The translations under genes and the position numbers were made by a program. Source: Candidatus Cloacimonadota bacterium (lineage in GTDB: Bacteria; Cloacimonadota; Cloacimonadia; Cloacimonadales; TCS61). From it: DNA of 17,542 nucleotides. The notes below the pieces were generated by a model. It was not told the origin of the DNA, made no database searches, and saw only the letters and a program-made list of their open reading frames with translations. The stretch spans positions 1 through 17,542 of the forward strand of contig DAOUUD010000014.1 of the NCBI GenBank assembly GCA_030668345.1. The letters are read 5' to 3'. How positions within the stretch are numbered: position 1 is the stretch's first letter; each line of letters opens with the position of its first letter. Below are positions 6,188 to 14,646 of the stretch, piece by piece.

Positions 6188-7127
6188 TTTGTAATTTATC
6201 CTTTAAAGCATGATAAAATAACGGGATCATAACTTCATGATGACCTACAAAATAATAACCTTTTCCACCGCTTTTTGTAGGTCTTTCTACAATGTTCGTT
6301 CTGGGTCTGTAATGAAGGTTCATATCGAAAACTGCTGTATAGAAATTCCGCAAGGGATATCCCAGGTTGCGTACCACGGTAACCGCTTTCAGAAAAACTT
6401 CGGGAATTACAACCGCCGAGCCGAAACTCAGGAAAACACCACCTTCATTTAAACCAATAATACTATTACAGAAAATCCTGAAGTCGCGCAGCGAGCAGTC
6501 TCCAATTGCTGCACCATTTGCTGTTTCGTGCTGGTGTACAATATCTGTTCCCAGTGCCACATGAACCGTAAAAGGAATCTGCTTTTCATATGCTTTTGCC
6601 AGAAGTGACATTGATTTATTAGGTGTTTCAGTCTCAAATAGATGTTTCCCAATTGCTTCTCCAAAACCAAGTTTGTTTTGATAGGCATCCGTAATAATAT
6701 TATTTATTCCGTCACAGGTTTCCCGGGCAAAGCCAAAAGAACCATCTTCCAATGCTGTTGCCACATCTTCTGATGTTTTTCCGAATTTGGCGATCTCAAA
6801 ATCATGGATAACGACCGAACCATTAGAAGCCATAGTTGTTATTAGACCCATTTCCATCAGATCGTTTAGATACAACGATAAGCCGCATTTTACTACATGC
6901 CCACCCAATGCGATTATTACTGGTTTACCTTTCTGGTAAGCTAATACGCATCTATCCACCAGTTCTTTTACATCTTCAACTGCCAGGAGATCAGGGGTAC
7001 TTTTCAGAAGTTCCGCAAAATTTTGCTTTGATGGATCTGCAAAATCTTTAATATGAACTTTGCTGGGACGATTGGTAATGGAATATTTTTTTAAACCTGC
7101 CAGATCGATCTCTTTATATCTTCCCAT
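6180..7127 (-). CDS. Uncharacterised protein, deoxyhypusine synthase-like (tentative)
   Basis: A 315-aa soluble protein without signal peptide or membrane segment. Strongly patterned blocks suggest an enzyme: VIIALGGHVVKCGL (71-84), TTMASNGSVVIHDFE (97-111), GKTSEDV, IVHQHETANGAAIGDCSLRDF (196-216), LSFGSAVVIPEVFLKAV (233-249), HYRPRTNIVERP (272-283) and VGHHEV (294-299). The first half resembles the Rossmann-like layout of deoxyhypusine synthase (a GL..YL..LM..G.I.TT segment followed by a helix), and the IPF.V.ALGTD...GD stretch fits the same fold, but I do not see a clear catalytic-lysine signature, and bacteria usually lack hypusine. The start ATG at 7127 has GTGGGA upstream and leaves an 11-nt gap after tgt; a GTG at 7139 overlapping the tgt stop (TAGTG) would add four residues. 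Substrate unknown. Confidence 0.6.
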   Translation of the reverse strand: MGRYKEIDLAGLKKYSITNRPSKVHIKDFADPSKQNFAELLKSTPDLLAVEDVKELVDRCVLAYQKGKPVIIALGGHVVKCGLSLYLNDLMEMGLITTMASNGSVVIHDFEIAKFGKTSEDVATALEDGSFGFARETCDGINNIITDAYQNKLGFGEAIGKHLFETETPNKSMSLLAKAYEKQIPFTVHVALGTDIVHQHETANGAAIGDCSLRDFRIFCNSIIGLNEGGVFLSFGSAVVIPEVFLKAVTVVRNLGYPLRNFYTAVFDMNLHYRPRTNIVERPTKSGGKGYYFVGHHEVMIPLFYHALKDKLQNA

Positions 7128-7138
7128 ATTATTTCCCA

Positions 7139-8251
7139 CTAATCTATTATTTCATCCAGCCCATTGGAAAATTCTTTCTTGAACTGGTTAAACCTGTTTT
7201 CTAAAATAGATTTCCTCGCTTTACTGATGAGTTCCATATAAAAATGAAGACTGTGTATAGTAGCCAGTCGCATTCCTAATAACTCATCTACACTGAACAG
7301 ATGCCGAATATATGCACGGCTGAAATTCCGGCAAGCATAACAATCACATTCATTATCGATAGGTGAAAAATCCTGCCTGTAGCGGGCTGATTTAATTATC
7401 AATTTTCCATTCCGCGTAAAGATCGTTCCCTTCCTGGCATTACGCGTAGGCATTACGCAATCGAACATATCTATGCCGTTTTCAATATTCTCCAACAGAT
7501 CGTTGGGAGTTCCTACACCCATCAGGTAGCGAGGTTTGTTTTTGGGAATTATGTTATTAAGAAAACTGGTGATCCTCAACAGATCATCTTTGGATTCACC
7601 AACGGCCAGACCGCCAATTGAATAGCCGGGGAAATCCATCTCGATCAACTTTTTAGCACTTTCTTCCCGCAGATCTTCATAAATTCCACCCTGAACAATT
7701 CCAAACAGGGCTTGCTTTTTGGTGTCTTTATGTAATTCTTTCCCACGTTTTGCCCAGTCCAGTGTAACCTTCAAAGATTCTGCTACATATTTTTTCGTGG
7801 CAGGATAGGGAGGACATTCATCAAAAGACATGATAATATCTGCACCAATATCATTTTGTATTTCGATCACTTTTTCAGGTGTGAACATATGATAGCTGCC
7901 ATCGATGTGAGACTGAAAACGCACACCTTCTGGAGTGATCTTTCTTAAACCTTCCAAGCTCATCACCTGAAAACCGCCGCTGTCTGTAAGTATCGGTTTA
8001 TTCCAGCTCATGAATTTATGTAAACCGCCTGCTTTTTTGATCAATTCGTGACCGGGTCGAAGATACAGATGGTAGGTATTACCCAGAATAATCTGCGCTC
8101 CCATATCGTGTAATTCAGCAGGAGAAAGCGTCTTGACCGTAGCCCTTGTTCCCACCGGCATAAATATAGGAGTTTGGATAGTACCATGCGGAGTTACAAG
8201 AAGTCCGGCTCGGGCATTACCGCTTTTTGCTTCTACAGTAAATTCAAAAAT
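7139..8251 (-). CDS. tgt: Queuine tRNA-ribosyltransferase (tRNA-guanine transglycosylase), ATT start
   Basis: Exchanges guanine-34 of GUN tRNAs for preQ1 in queuosine synthesis. Starting at 8251 the protein has 370 residues, the family norm. Motifs: N-terminal TPHGTIQTPIFMPVGT (20-35), DSGGFQ with catalytic Asp90, GIVQGG (184-189), LAVGE (215-219), nucleophile Asp264 in FDCVMPTRNARKG, and the zinc site C302-x-C304-x2-C307 with His333. No ATG, GTG, TTG or CTG exists in frame between the rseP stop and the ATG at 8161, and starting at 8161 would delete the first 30 conserved residues. The codon at 8249-8251 is ATT, five bases after GGAGG, and gives M-FEFTVEAK, as Tgt proteins usually begin. The rseP stop lies in the same frame 12 nt before ATT. 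Confidence 0.93.
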   Translation of the reverse strand: MFEFTVEAKSGNARAGLLVTPHGTIQTPIFMPVGTRATVKTLSPAELHDMGAQIILGNTYHLYLRPGHELIKKAGGLHKFMSWNKPILTDSGGFQVMSLEGLRKITPEGVRFQSHIDGSYHMFTPEKVIEIQNDIGADIIMSFDECPPYPATKKYVAESLKVTLDWAKRGKELHKDTKKQALFGIVQGGIYEDLREESAKKLIEMDFPGYSIGGLAVGESKDDLLRITSFLNNIIPKNKPRYLMGVGTPNDLLENIENGIDMFDCVMPTRNARKGTIFTRNGKLIIKSARYRQDFSPIDNECDCYACRNFSRAYIRHLFSVDELLGMRLATIHSLHFYMELISKARKSILENRFNQFKKEFSNGLDEIID

Positions 8252-8261
8252 GACAGCCTCC
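8249..8261 (-). promoter_or_regulatory. Shine-Dalgarno and ATT start codon of tgt
   Basis: On the minus strand GGAGG (8261-8257), five bases CTGTC, then ATT (8251-8249) followed by TTTGAATTT. Spacing is ideal, and ATT is the best candidate initiator between the in-frame TAA (8266-8264) and the conserved N-terminus. ATT is a rare start; the known case is infC of E. coli, where it serves IF3 autocontrol. Confidence 0.7.
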
Positions 8262-8263
8262 GC

Positions 8264-9574
8264 TTATTCCATGTTCATTTTCTGTTCTTGAATTGAGACA
8301 TTACGCGTAAAAATCCTGCTGATATCGTTCCAAAAAGCAAATACCATTAAAAATAATAAGATAAAGATACCAATATTTTGCAATGCTATCTGCAATCTCT
8401 GGGAAAGTGGTTTCTTCTGAATTCCTTCAACAAAGCAAAAGAAGATATGTCCTCCATCCAGCACAGGGATCGGCAGCAGGTTCATGATCATCAGTATTAT
8501 ACTGATAGCGCCAATGAAAGAAAGTATGTAATTCCAACCTTTATTAATAGTTTGTTTAGACATCGTATAGATCATGATCGGACCGCCCAGATTGGATTTG
8601 ATAGCTTTGGGTTTGGTGACCAGTTTGAAAAGCATTGCATAGTTCAATGCTACAAAATTAACAGTGGTGATCGAACCATACACTATAGACTCTCCGATAT
8701 TATAACGTTCTTCAATTTTTACGGGTAGATATTGCATTATTCCTATTATTTTATTGTCTTGTAATATGTTCTCTTCAAGCAGCAGAGATTTTTCAAAAGT
8801 TTGTTCTCCCCGTTTGATGACGAGAGTTATTTCATCACTTTTACTACCGGTTATTAATTCCCGCATTTCATACCAGTCATTTACCTTCTTACCATTTATT
8901 GCAAGTATGCTGTCCCCTGCCATCAATCCTGCCTGGTAGGCTGCCATCCCAGGTGCTACTTCTCCAATAACAGAAGGTGATAACGGCAAGATTTCCGAGT
9001 ACCAGGTTCGGGGTTCGATTTCTACTAATTCTATTTCAAGTGTTTTACCTTCACGTTCCAATAGCATAGAATTATATTCACCGGGTTTGGTGTATTGAAC
9101 CAGTTGACTCCATCCCTGAACAGGATGACCGTTGATTTCCAATATCGTATCATTTTTTTTAAATATTTGTTCGTATACCGGCTCGACCTTCCCAATAACC
9201 GGAAGATGATCCTCATAATATTTACCAATAGCAAAGGAAGCAATAAAAATAATAAGCGCAAAAAGGAAGTTAGCAAAAGGTCCCGCAAAAGCAATTAATC
9301 CTCTTTCCCACCAGGATTTGGAATGATAAGAACCGGTGTCATCATCAACTTCTTCGTCCGGCTTTTCTCCTTTCATCTTAACATAACCACCCAGAGGAAT
9401 TATAGATATCCTGTATTCTGTTGTACCTTTTTTAAAACTGAATAATCTGGGTCCGAATCCGATGGAAAATTTCTCTATTTCCACTCCAATTATCCGGGCG
9501 ACTACAAAATGCCCGGTTTCATGAACTGTAACCAATATTCCAAGCACTATTAGTGCACCGATTATACTTAACAT
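8264..9574 (-). CDS. rseP: RIP metalloprotease RseP (site-2 protease, M50)
   Basis: Intramembrane zinc protease that cuts membrane substrates such as anti-sigma factors and leftover signal peptides. The 436 residues have the first membrane helix with zinc motif HETGH (18-22), the membrane-reentrant LGGYVKMKGE (61-70), a second helix (93-117), two PDZ modules (about 120-185 and 203-265), and a third helix block containing LLPIPVLDGGH (366-376), the third zinc ligand Asp373, then a last helix (398-416). The ATG at 9574 is chosen because AGAGG stands a few bases upstream; a TTG at 9586 is in frame but precedes that site. It is the first gene of the minus-strand operon in view and faces the M23 gene divergently across 154 bp. 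No clean promoter could be picked out for it. Confidence 0.93.
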   Translation of the reverse strand: MLSIIGALIVLGILVTVHETGHFVVARIIGVEIEKFSIGFGPRLFSFKKGTTEYRISIIPLGGYVKMKGEKPDEEVDDDTGSYHSKSWWERGLIAFAGPFANFLFALIIFIASFAIGKYYEDHLPVIGKVEPVYEQIFKKNDTILEINGHPVQGWSQLVQYTKPGEYNSMLLEREGKTLEIELVEIEPRTWYSEILPLSPSVIGEVAPGMAAYQAGLMAGDSILAINGKKVNDWYEMRELITGSKSDEITLVIKRGEQTFEKSLLLEENILQDNKIIGIMQYLPVKIEERYNIGESIVYGSITTVNFVALNYAMLFKLVTKPKAIKSNLGGPIMIYTMSKQTINKGWNYILSFIGAISIILMIMNLLPIPVLDGGHIFFCFVEGIQKKPLSQRLQIALQNIGIFILLFLMVFAFWNDISRIFTRNVSIQEQKMNME

Positions 9575-9728
9575 CTTTCCTCTCAATATCTTTAGCTACT
9601 GTTCCAATTCCAGATTTCACTTGCTCTGGTCAAGTTTTTTGCTGTTACCTATTAGGAATCATGAAATTTATTTGACAACATGTGCAATAAAAACAAAAAG
9701 CATTCAATAAATAATTTTAGGAAAAAAG

Positions 9729-10940
9729 ATGAATAGATTTTTTGTGTTTTGTTTACTACTATTAATATTGCTTTCCTGCAGCAAAAAGACACCCGAAGAA
9801 ATAGATCCCTTTATTTATCTATCCGGTTCCTTGCAGGAAGGGGAAACACTGGCAAATGCCCTCATCGATGAGGGTATCGAAAATGCCACAGTATACAAAT
9901 TTGTTAACAAAATGGATTCTATATACAATCTCAGACGTGCTCAACCGGCAGACAGCTTTGTGGTAAGACTCGATACTCTGGACATAACGCACGAATTAAT
10001 TTATATTCCCGACAAGATCCACACATATCGTGTTATACGCGATACTGCTGATGTTTTCTTTACTCAAATTGATACTCTGAAATTGGTAAAAGAGATAGAT
10101 ACTTTTGAAGGAGTAATGGAATCTTCTCTCTGGAATGCCGTTATCGATGGTGGAGAAGGACCAGCCTTGGCAGTTATGATGAGCCAGATATTCCAATGGG
10201 ATATAGATTTCTTTATCGATCCCCAGAAGGGTGATGATTTCAAACTAACTTTTGAGCAGTACAAAACAGAAGATGGAAAATTTATCAAATACGGTGAAAT
10301 CCTGGTAGCTCAATATACCAGCCGAAACTATGATAATATTGCATATCGTTATACCAATAACAAAGGCATTGCCAAATATTATGACGAAAATGGAAGATCA
10401 TTTCAGAAAGCCTTCCTGAAATCACCATTAAATTACAAACGGATCTCCTCATATTTTGGAATGAGAAGGCATCCCATCACAAGAAAATCGTGGATGCACA
10501 ACGGAGTAGATTATGCTGCTGCTTACGGCACACCCGTGGAAGCTTCAGCAGATGGTACAATCATTCATAGAGGTTGGAAGGGTGGTCACCCCACAATAAA
10601 TGGTAGAACCGGTGGATATGGCAAAACGATAATGATACGTCATGCGAACGGATATAAAACACTCTATGGTCACTTGAGCAGCTATGGAAAATACAAAGTG
10701 GGGCATAAAGTTAAACAACATGATATAATAGGTTATGTAGGATCGACAGGTCTTTCAACCGGGAATCATCTTCATTATACTATCTATCATTATGGAAAGG
10801 CTATTAATCCGTTGAGATTGAAAAATGTGTCGGGTCCCCCAGTCCCCAAAAATGAAATAGAGCTGTTTCAAATTCATGTAGATAGTTTAAAAACCTATCT
10901 TTCCAACCCGGATGTTTCCAGCTTTGAAATAGACAATTAA
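9729..10940 (+). CDS. M23-family peptidase lipoprotein (LytM domain)
   Basis: Likely a periplasmic murein endopeptidase or a cofactor of murein remodelling, anchored by lipid. The 403-aa protein begins with a lipoprotein signal ending in LLSC (Cys17). Residues 30-225 form an N-terminal region with a LysM-like or OapA-like character (LQEGETLANALIDEGI; KGDDFKLTFEQY). The M23 domain follows at 239-365: ISSYFGMRRHP, zinc ligands His257 and Asp261 in HNGVD, His315 in LYGH, and GNHLHY (His347, His349), so all catalytic residues are present and it should be active. Compared with the usual family loop there is an extra stretch HPTINGRTGG (287-296) between WKGG and YGKT. The start ATG has AGGA about six bases upstream. 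It lies 108 nt before the membrane module, which has its own promoter, so co-transcription is uncertain. Confidence 0.9.
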   Translation: MNRFFVFCLLLLILLSCSKKTPEEIDPFIYLSGSLQEGETLANALIDEGIENATVYKFVNKMDSIYNLRRAQPADSFVVRLDTLDITHELIYIPDKIHTYRVIRDTADVFFTQIDTLKLVKEIDTFEGVMESSLWNAVIDGGEGPALAVMMSQIFQWDIDFFIDPQKGDDFKLTFEQYKTEDGKFIKYGEILVAQYTSRNYDNIAYRYTNNKGIAKYYDENGRSFQKAFLKSPLNYKRISSYFGMRRHPITRKSWMHNGVDYAAAYGTPVEASADGTIIHRGWKGGHPTINGRTGGYGKTIMIRHANGYKTLYGHLSSYGKYKVGHKVKQHDIIGYVGSTGLSTGNHLHYTIYHYGKAINPLRLKNVSGPPVPKNEIELFQIHVDSLKTYLSNPDVSSFEIDN

Positions 10941-10958
10941 ACTAAGTAAAATAAACAG

Positions 10959-10997
10959 GTTGACAATATTGGTTGTAACGAATGTTTTTGCTAAAAT
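10959..10997 (+). promoter_or_regulatory. Sigma-70-type extended -10 promoter of the membrane module, with overlapping dyad
   Basis: TTGGTT (10969-10974), a 17-nt spacer, then TG-C-TAAAAT (10989-10997), an extended -10 matching five of six bases. An imperfect dyad GTT-g-ACAA-tattgg-TTGT-AAC (10959-10979) covers the -35 and could be an operator. A TTGACA at 10960-10965 has no -10 at proper distance. The start codon is about 50 nt downstream. Confidence 0.45.
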
Positions 10998-11048
10998 TTT
11001 TCTGAAAAAAGAAAGAGTATTTCGATAAAAAAAGTAAAGGAGATGTTT

Positions 11049-14012
11049 ATGAAGTTAACCTTTGCCAGAACTGGTTTTTTCCTGTTTCTTCTGGCATTTA
11101 GCTTCTTGCTCTTACCGCAAACGACCCATGCCGCAATTAACGAATCAGAGTACATCGTAGAAAATCTTGATGTTAACGATATCCCAAACGATGATGGATC
11201 GGGGTTGATGCTGAGCTGGAAGCCATTGCCACAAGAGAGGAGAATCATCGAATACCGTATCTATCGCGGTATTACACCTGATTCTCTTTTTTTTATAGGA
11301 AAGATCGATGTGAATGTGAAGACCGGTGTTATGGGTGATGTGATGTATTACTACGACACCGACTACAATTATTTCCTGGACACGCAAGCCAAGGGAAAAT
11401 TGAAAAGAGAAAAAGGCCAGAAAAAAGACGGTTCTTTGTATCGCAGATATCCTCGCGACGTTAGTATTGTAGGTCCGCAACTTGAACATTACAGCATTCT
11501 GGGTGTAATTCCTGAAAAGGATTATTACTACCACAACGAGAAAATAGAAGTTGTAACAGAAACCGATACAACCGTTTATGCTGGGCTTAAATTACACGAA
11601 TTCTCTGGTATGTATAAGAAGCTAATTGCCAACCATGTGTATTACTATTCTGTGGTGGCAGTTAGTGAATCACGTCATTATTACCCTCATGCTGAACCTG
11701 GTATCGGTATTCCCCGGGAGAATGCTCCGGAAAAATCTGACAGATTCTACGCTGTTTTTGTAGAAGATGTCTCCAGATTACAGTTTGAATGGAAATTGGC
11801 AGTCTTTGCTGACGACCATTTAGATCACAATGTTTATATGCTTCATAAAAAAGACCTTGCTAAATTCAACAAATACGTGGATGAACAGGTGCAAAAAGAA
11901 TTGAATGACATCGCTGTGAAAGAAGATTCTACTCTGGCGGTTTATACACCAAAAAGCGAAAATCCAGCTCAGTTGATTTCTGCCCGATATTGTGGCTATC
12001 CATACACCCCATCCCAAACAGCATCTGCTGACATTGTAGATGGCAAAATAGTAAATGAAGATAGAGACATCGATGTTAAGATCGATGTAGATAATGTAAG
12101 TGATTATCTTTTTGTATTTTCTTTTACAGATGTAGCAAGATATGAAACTTTCTCTGATGTTGTTAGTGCCAAATCTACTATAACCGGCCAACTTCCAATC
12201 GTACCTCCTTTTTTGATTATCGACCGAGAAAATGATAAAGGTGATTATAACAGAGTAATGTGGGGTAAACCTGTTGTTTATCTCACAAATTCCACGTACT
12301 TGAATGAGAAGAAAACACATCTTCAGGTGAATTACGATTTTAAAACAAATAAAAATTTCAAAGTAAGAAATATCTTTTTCAAAGTTTTCGATGAAGAAGG
12401 AAAAGAAGTAGTTTATGTAAATGAATACTATCAAGATTTCAAGATCAAGATCAAACTTCCTGAAAATGGAAATGAGATGAATACGCTCTTCTTTGAGATG
12501 AGATTTAAATGTAATAATGATGTTGGTGAAGACTACGTTCTCACTCAAATTCTGCAGTACGATGAACAGACCCAGTCACTTGTTCCCGGTGATCTGTATC
12601 TCGGAGATGAAAATGTGAATGATTGGGAATATTACATTTACAAACGTAATTACACAGATCAAGAATTCCGCCTTTCTAAGAAAGTGGCTGGAACGCAAAG
12701 AGAGGTTTTCGATAATATCCGTTACAAGAATGTTCACTTCAAACTCGTAAGACATTTTGATGATGAGAAAAACCTTTTTCTTGTTGGACCTTCCTTTTTA
12801 GTGAGGAGGGGTGATGATAAAAAAGAAATTATCTCCTCTAATCTTTATCCGAAAGAGTTTGAAAAAACGATTTTGCAATATGAGGATGAACTGGCAAAAC
12901 ATATAGCCAGTAAAGATACATTGGAAACCGAGGATGATCTAAAGAACGCTGACGATGCTATAGAGTATTATTCAAAGCAGCTCGAACTCATGAGAGATCA
13001 TCCCATCCAAAAAGTTGCTGCCAGCTTAGATAATCCTAAAGAACGAATTAAGTTCCTCGATAAATCACGTCATTATGCCAAGAACAGTTTTGAATACAAG
13101 ATAGTTAAAAGCAATGGTAAAGGGATCTTCACCGAAACAAATATCTACATTCGAGAAGGTGTAGAACCGGTTAGTGATGAAAATATTTACATTACTTCTT
13201 ATACAGGGAATGGTATCGATCACTTTTTCCCCCGTTCCAACTGGTTTAATGTGGATATGTTACCGGCTGTTATCGCTGCTTTGTTGTTTGGATCCCTTGT
13301 ATTTATATTGATTAAAAAAGCAAAAAAAGGACAAGATCTATATATCAGACCTATTGCCGGTATCCAGGAGATCGACAATGCTATCGGTCGAGCTACCGAG
13401 ATGGGAAAGCCCATTCTCTTTGTTCCGGGTACATCCAGTATTGGCGACGTAGCAACGCTGGCAGGTCTGGCAATTCTTGGTAAAGTGGCTAAGAAAGCCG
13501 CAGAATATGATACTAAAATATTAGTTCCTGTACGTGACTACCTGGTTCTTCCAATAGCTCAGGAAATAGTAAAAGAAGCACATTACGAAGCTGGAAGACC
13601 CGATACCTACGACAAAAGCAGTGTATTCTTCATTACTACCGCTCAGTTCGCATTCGTTGCCGGTGTAAATGGTATTATGGTCCGTGAGAAAACAGCAACC
13701 AATTTCTATATGGGAATGTTCTGGGCAGAAGCACTTCTTTTGACAGAAACCGGCAGTTCTACCGGTGCTATTCAGATATCCGGTACAGACGCCGTTACCC
13801 AGATACCGTTCTTTATAACAACCTGCGATTATACCCTGATCGGTGAAGAACTGTATGCAGCTTCTGCTTACATGGCAAGAGAACCTCTACAATTGGGAAC
13901 CTTGAAGGCAGTGGATTACCTGAAAGTGATCATCCTTTTCTTAATCATAACAGGAACGATACTTTCAACAACGCATTTAACATTCCTGATCAATGCGTTC
14001 CCAGAGAAATAG
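11049..14012 (+). CDS. Large envelope protein with ectodomain and DUF6754-like domain
   Basis: Function unknown. The 987-aa protein has a signal peptide (about 1-29, QTTHA), an extracytoplasmic region of ~700 residues with fibronectin-III-like features near 37-75 (LMLSWKPLP...IEYRIYRG) and 195-215, an acidic helical stretch (600-670), a membrane span (735-756) followed by basic KKAKKG, a conserved domain (763-955) and a final span (957-979). The domain carries PILFVPG, a REKTATNFYMGMFWAEALLLTETGSSTGAIQ block and CDYTLIGEELYAASAYMA, which I recognise as DUF6754-type. The ATG at 11049 is chosen since AAGGAG ends six bases before it; the ATG at 11043 touches that site. First of four closely spaced genes; AGGAGG for the next gene overlaps its stop. 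Confidence 0.82.
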   Translation: MKLTFARTGFFLFLLAFSFLLLPQTTHAAINESEYIVENLDVNDIPNDDGSGLMLSWKPLPQERRIIEYRIYRGITPDSLFFIGKIDVNVKTGVMGDVMYYYDTDYNYFLDTQAKGKLKREKGQKKDGSLYRRYPRDVSIVGPQLEHYSILGVIPEKDYYYHNEKIEVVTETDTTVYAGLKLHEFSGMYKKLIANHVYYYSVVAVSESRHYYPHAEPGIGIPRENAPEKSDRFYAVFVEDVSRLQFEWKLAVFADDHLDHNVYMLHKKDLAKFNKYVDEQVQKELNDIAVKEDSTLAVYTPKSENPAQLISARYCGYPYTPSQTASADIVDGKIVNEDRDIDVKIDVDNVSDYLFVFSFTDVARYETFSDVVSAKSTITGQLPIVPPFLIIDRENDKGDYNRVMWGKPVVYLTNSTYLNEKKTHLQVNYDFKTNKNFKVRNIFFKVFDEEGKEVVYVNEYYQDFKIKIKLPENGNEMNTLFFEMRFKCNNDVGEDYVLTQILQYDEQTQSLVPGDLYLGDENVNDWEYYIYKRNYTDQEFRLSKKVAGTQREVFDNIRYKNVHFKLVRHFDDEKNLFLVGPSFLVRRGDDKKEIISSNLYPKEFEKTILQYEDELAKHIASKDTLETEDDLKNADDAIEYYSKQLELMRDHPIQKVAASLDNPKERIKFLDKSRHYAKNSFEYKIVKSNGKGIFTETNIYIREGVEPVSDENIYITSYTGNGIDHFFPRSNWFNVDMLPAVIAALLFGSLVFILIKKAKKGQDLYIRPIAGIQEIDNAIGRATEMGKPILFVPGTSSIGDVATLAGLAILGKVAKKAAEYDTKILVPVRDYLVLPIAQEIVKEAHYEAGRPDTYDKSSVFFITTAQFAFVAGVNGIMVREKTATNFYMGMFWAEALLLTETGSSTGAIQISGTDAVTQIPFFITTCDYTLIGEELYAASAYMAREPLQLGTLKAVDYLKVIILFLIITGTILSTTHLTFLINAFPEK

Positions 14013-14021
14013 GAGGAAAAA

Positions 14022-14645
14022 ATGAAACGACAAATACCACTGTTAATAGTAATTATACTCGGTTTTATTTTTGTAATTCATGTATTTGTACCGCATAAAG
14101 CATCAGCAGATTTTTATGACTGGTATCAAACATGGATCAAAGCAATTTCACCTTTTATGGTGTTGTTGGGTATTATGAGTTTGTTCATGGTTCATTCTAC
14201 CAAGATCAAAAGGAAAGTTCCAAACTGGCAATACAGTGTGGTCACTCTGGCTTCATTAATAGGAACAGGAGCTGTAGGTTTTATCTGGGGAACTCAGGCA
14301 GGTACACCATTCATGTGGCTTTTTAAAAATGTACAAATGCCGATGGGTGCCACGATGTTTTCACTGCTTGCTTTTTATATTGCTTCTGCAGCATATAAAG
14401 CATTTCGTGCTCGTTCCACTGAGGCAACTGTGCTTCTTATTGCAGCTATCATTGTTATGCTAGGTCAAGTTCCTATCGGGATCAAGATATCCAAATTGAT
14501 ACCCGAGGCATCACACTGGATATTAAACGTTCCCAACCTGGCTGCCAAAAGAGGTATCGCTATGGGTGTTGGTTTGGGTATGACAGCTACTTCTCTTAAA
14601 ATATTGCTTGGAATTGAAAGGACATATATGGGAGGAGGTAAATAA
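14022..14645 (+). CDS. Polytopic membrane protein of the DUF6754-linked module (second gene)
   Basis: A 207-aa protein of unknown function with about six hydrophobic segments (5-24, 42-58, 73-91, 109-127, 135-152, 177-195). After the first span comes a short amphipathic loop DFYDWYQTWIKAISPF, then a basic loop KIKRKVPNWQ (61-70) that should be cytosolic. The end, RGIAMGVGLGMTATSLKILLGIERTYMGGGK, has a Gly-patterned helix and a charged tail. The first segment could act as a signal anchor, or be cleaved near HKASA (25-29). It starts at an ATG with AGGAGG five bases upstream, 9 nt after the previous stop; its own last codons (Gly-Gly-Gly-Lys) encode the GGAGGAGG Shine-Dalgarno of the next gene, which begins 1 nt after the stop. 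Coexpression with both neighbours is therefore near certain. Confidence 0.85.
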   Translation: MKRQIPLLIVIILGFIFVIHVFVPHKASADFYDWYQTWIKAISPFMVLLGIMSLFMVHSTKIKRKVPNWQYSVVTLASLIGTGAVGFIWGTQAGTPFMWLFKNVQMPMGATMFSLLAFYIASAAYKAFRARSTEATVLLIAAIIVMLGQVPIGIKISKLIPEASHWILNVPNLAAKRGIAMGVGLGMTATSLKILLGIERTYMGGGK

Positions 14646-14646
14646 T

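Noticed and set aside
7139..8161. tgt starting at the ATG at 8161
   Set aside because: This would remove 30 conserved N-terminal residues that are encoded in frame directly upstream.
8249..8269. RseP-Tgt fusion by stop-codon read-through, since both share a frame across TAA
   Set aside because: A strong GGAGG with correct spacing sits in the gap, and RseP ends normally; re-initiation explains the layout more simply.
9672..9720. Perfect TTGACA at 9672-9677 as the -35 of the M23 gene promoter
   Set aside because: No acceptable -10 at 16-18 nt; the spacing to the AT-rich CAATAAATAA is too long. A promoter surely lies in 9575-9728, but I cannot place it.
11820..12548. 242-codon minus-strand open frame inside the large envelope gene
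   Set aside because: Composition is Ile/Phe/Tyr-rich as expected from the reverse of a Lys/Asp/Glu-rich gene; the sense frame has a signal peptide, domains and strong ribosome binding site.
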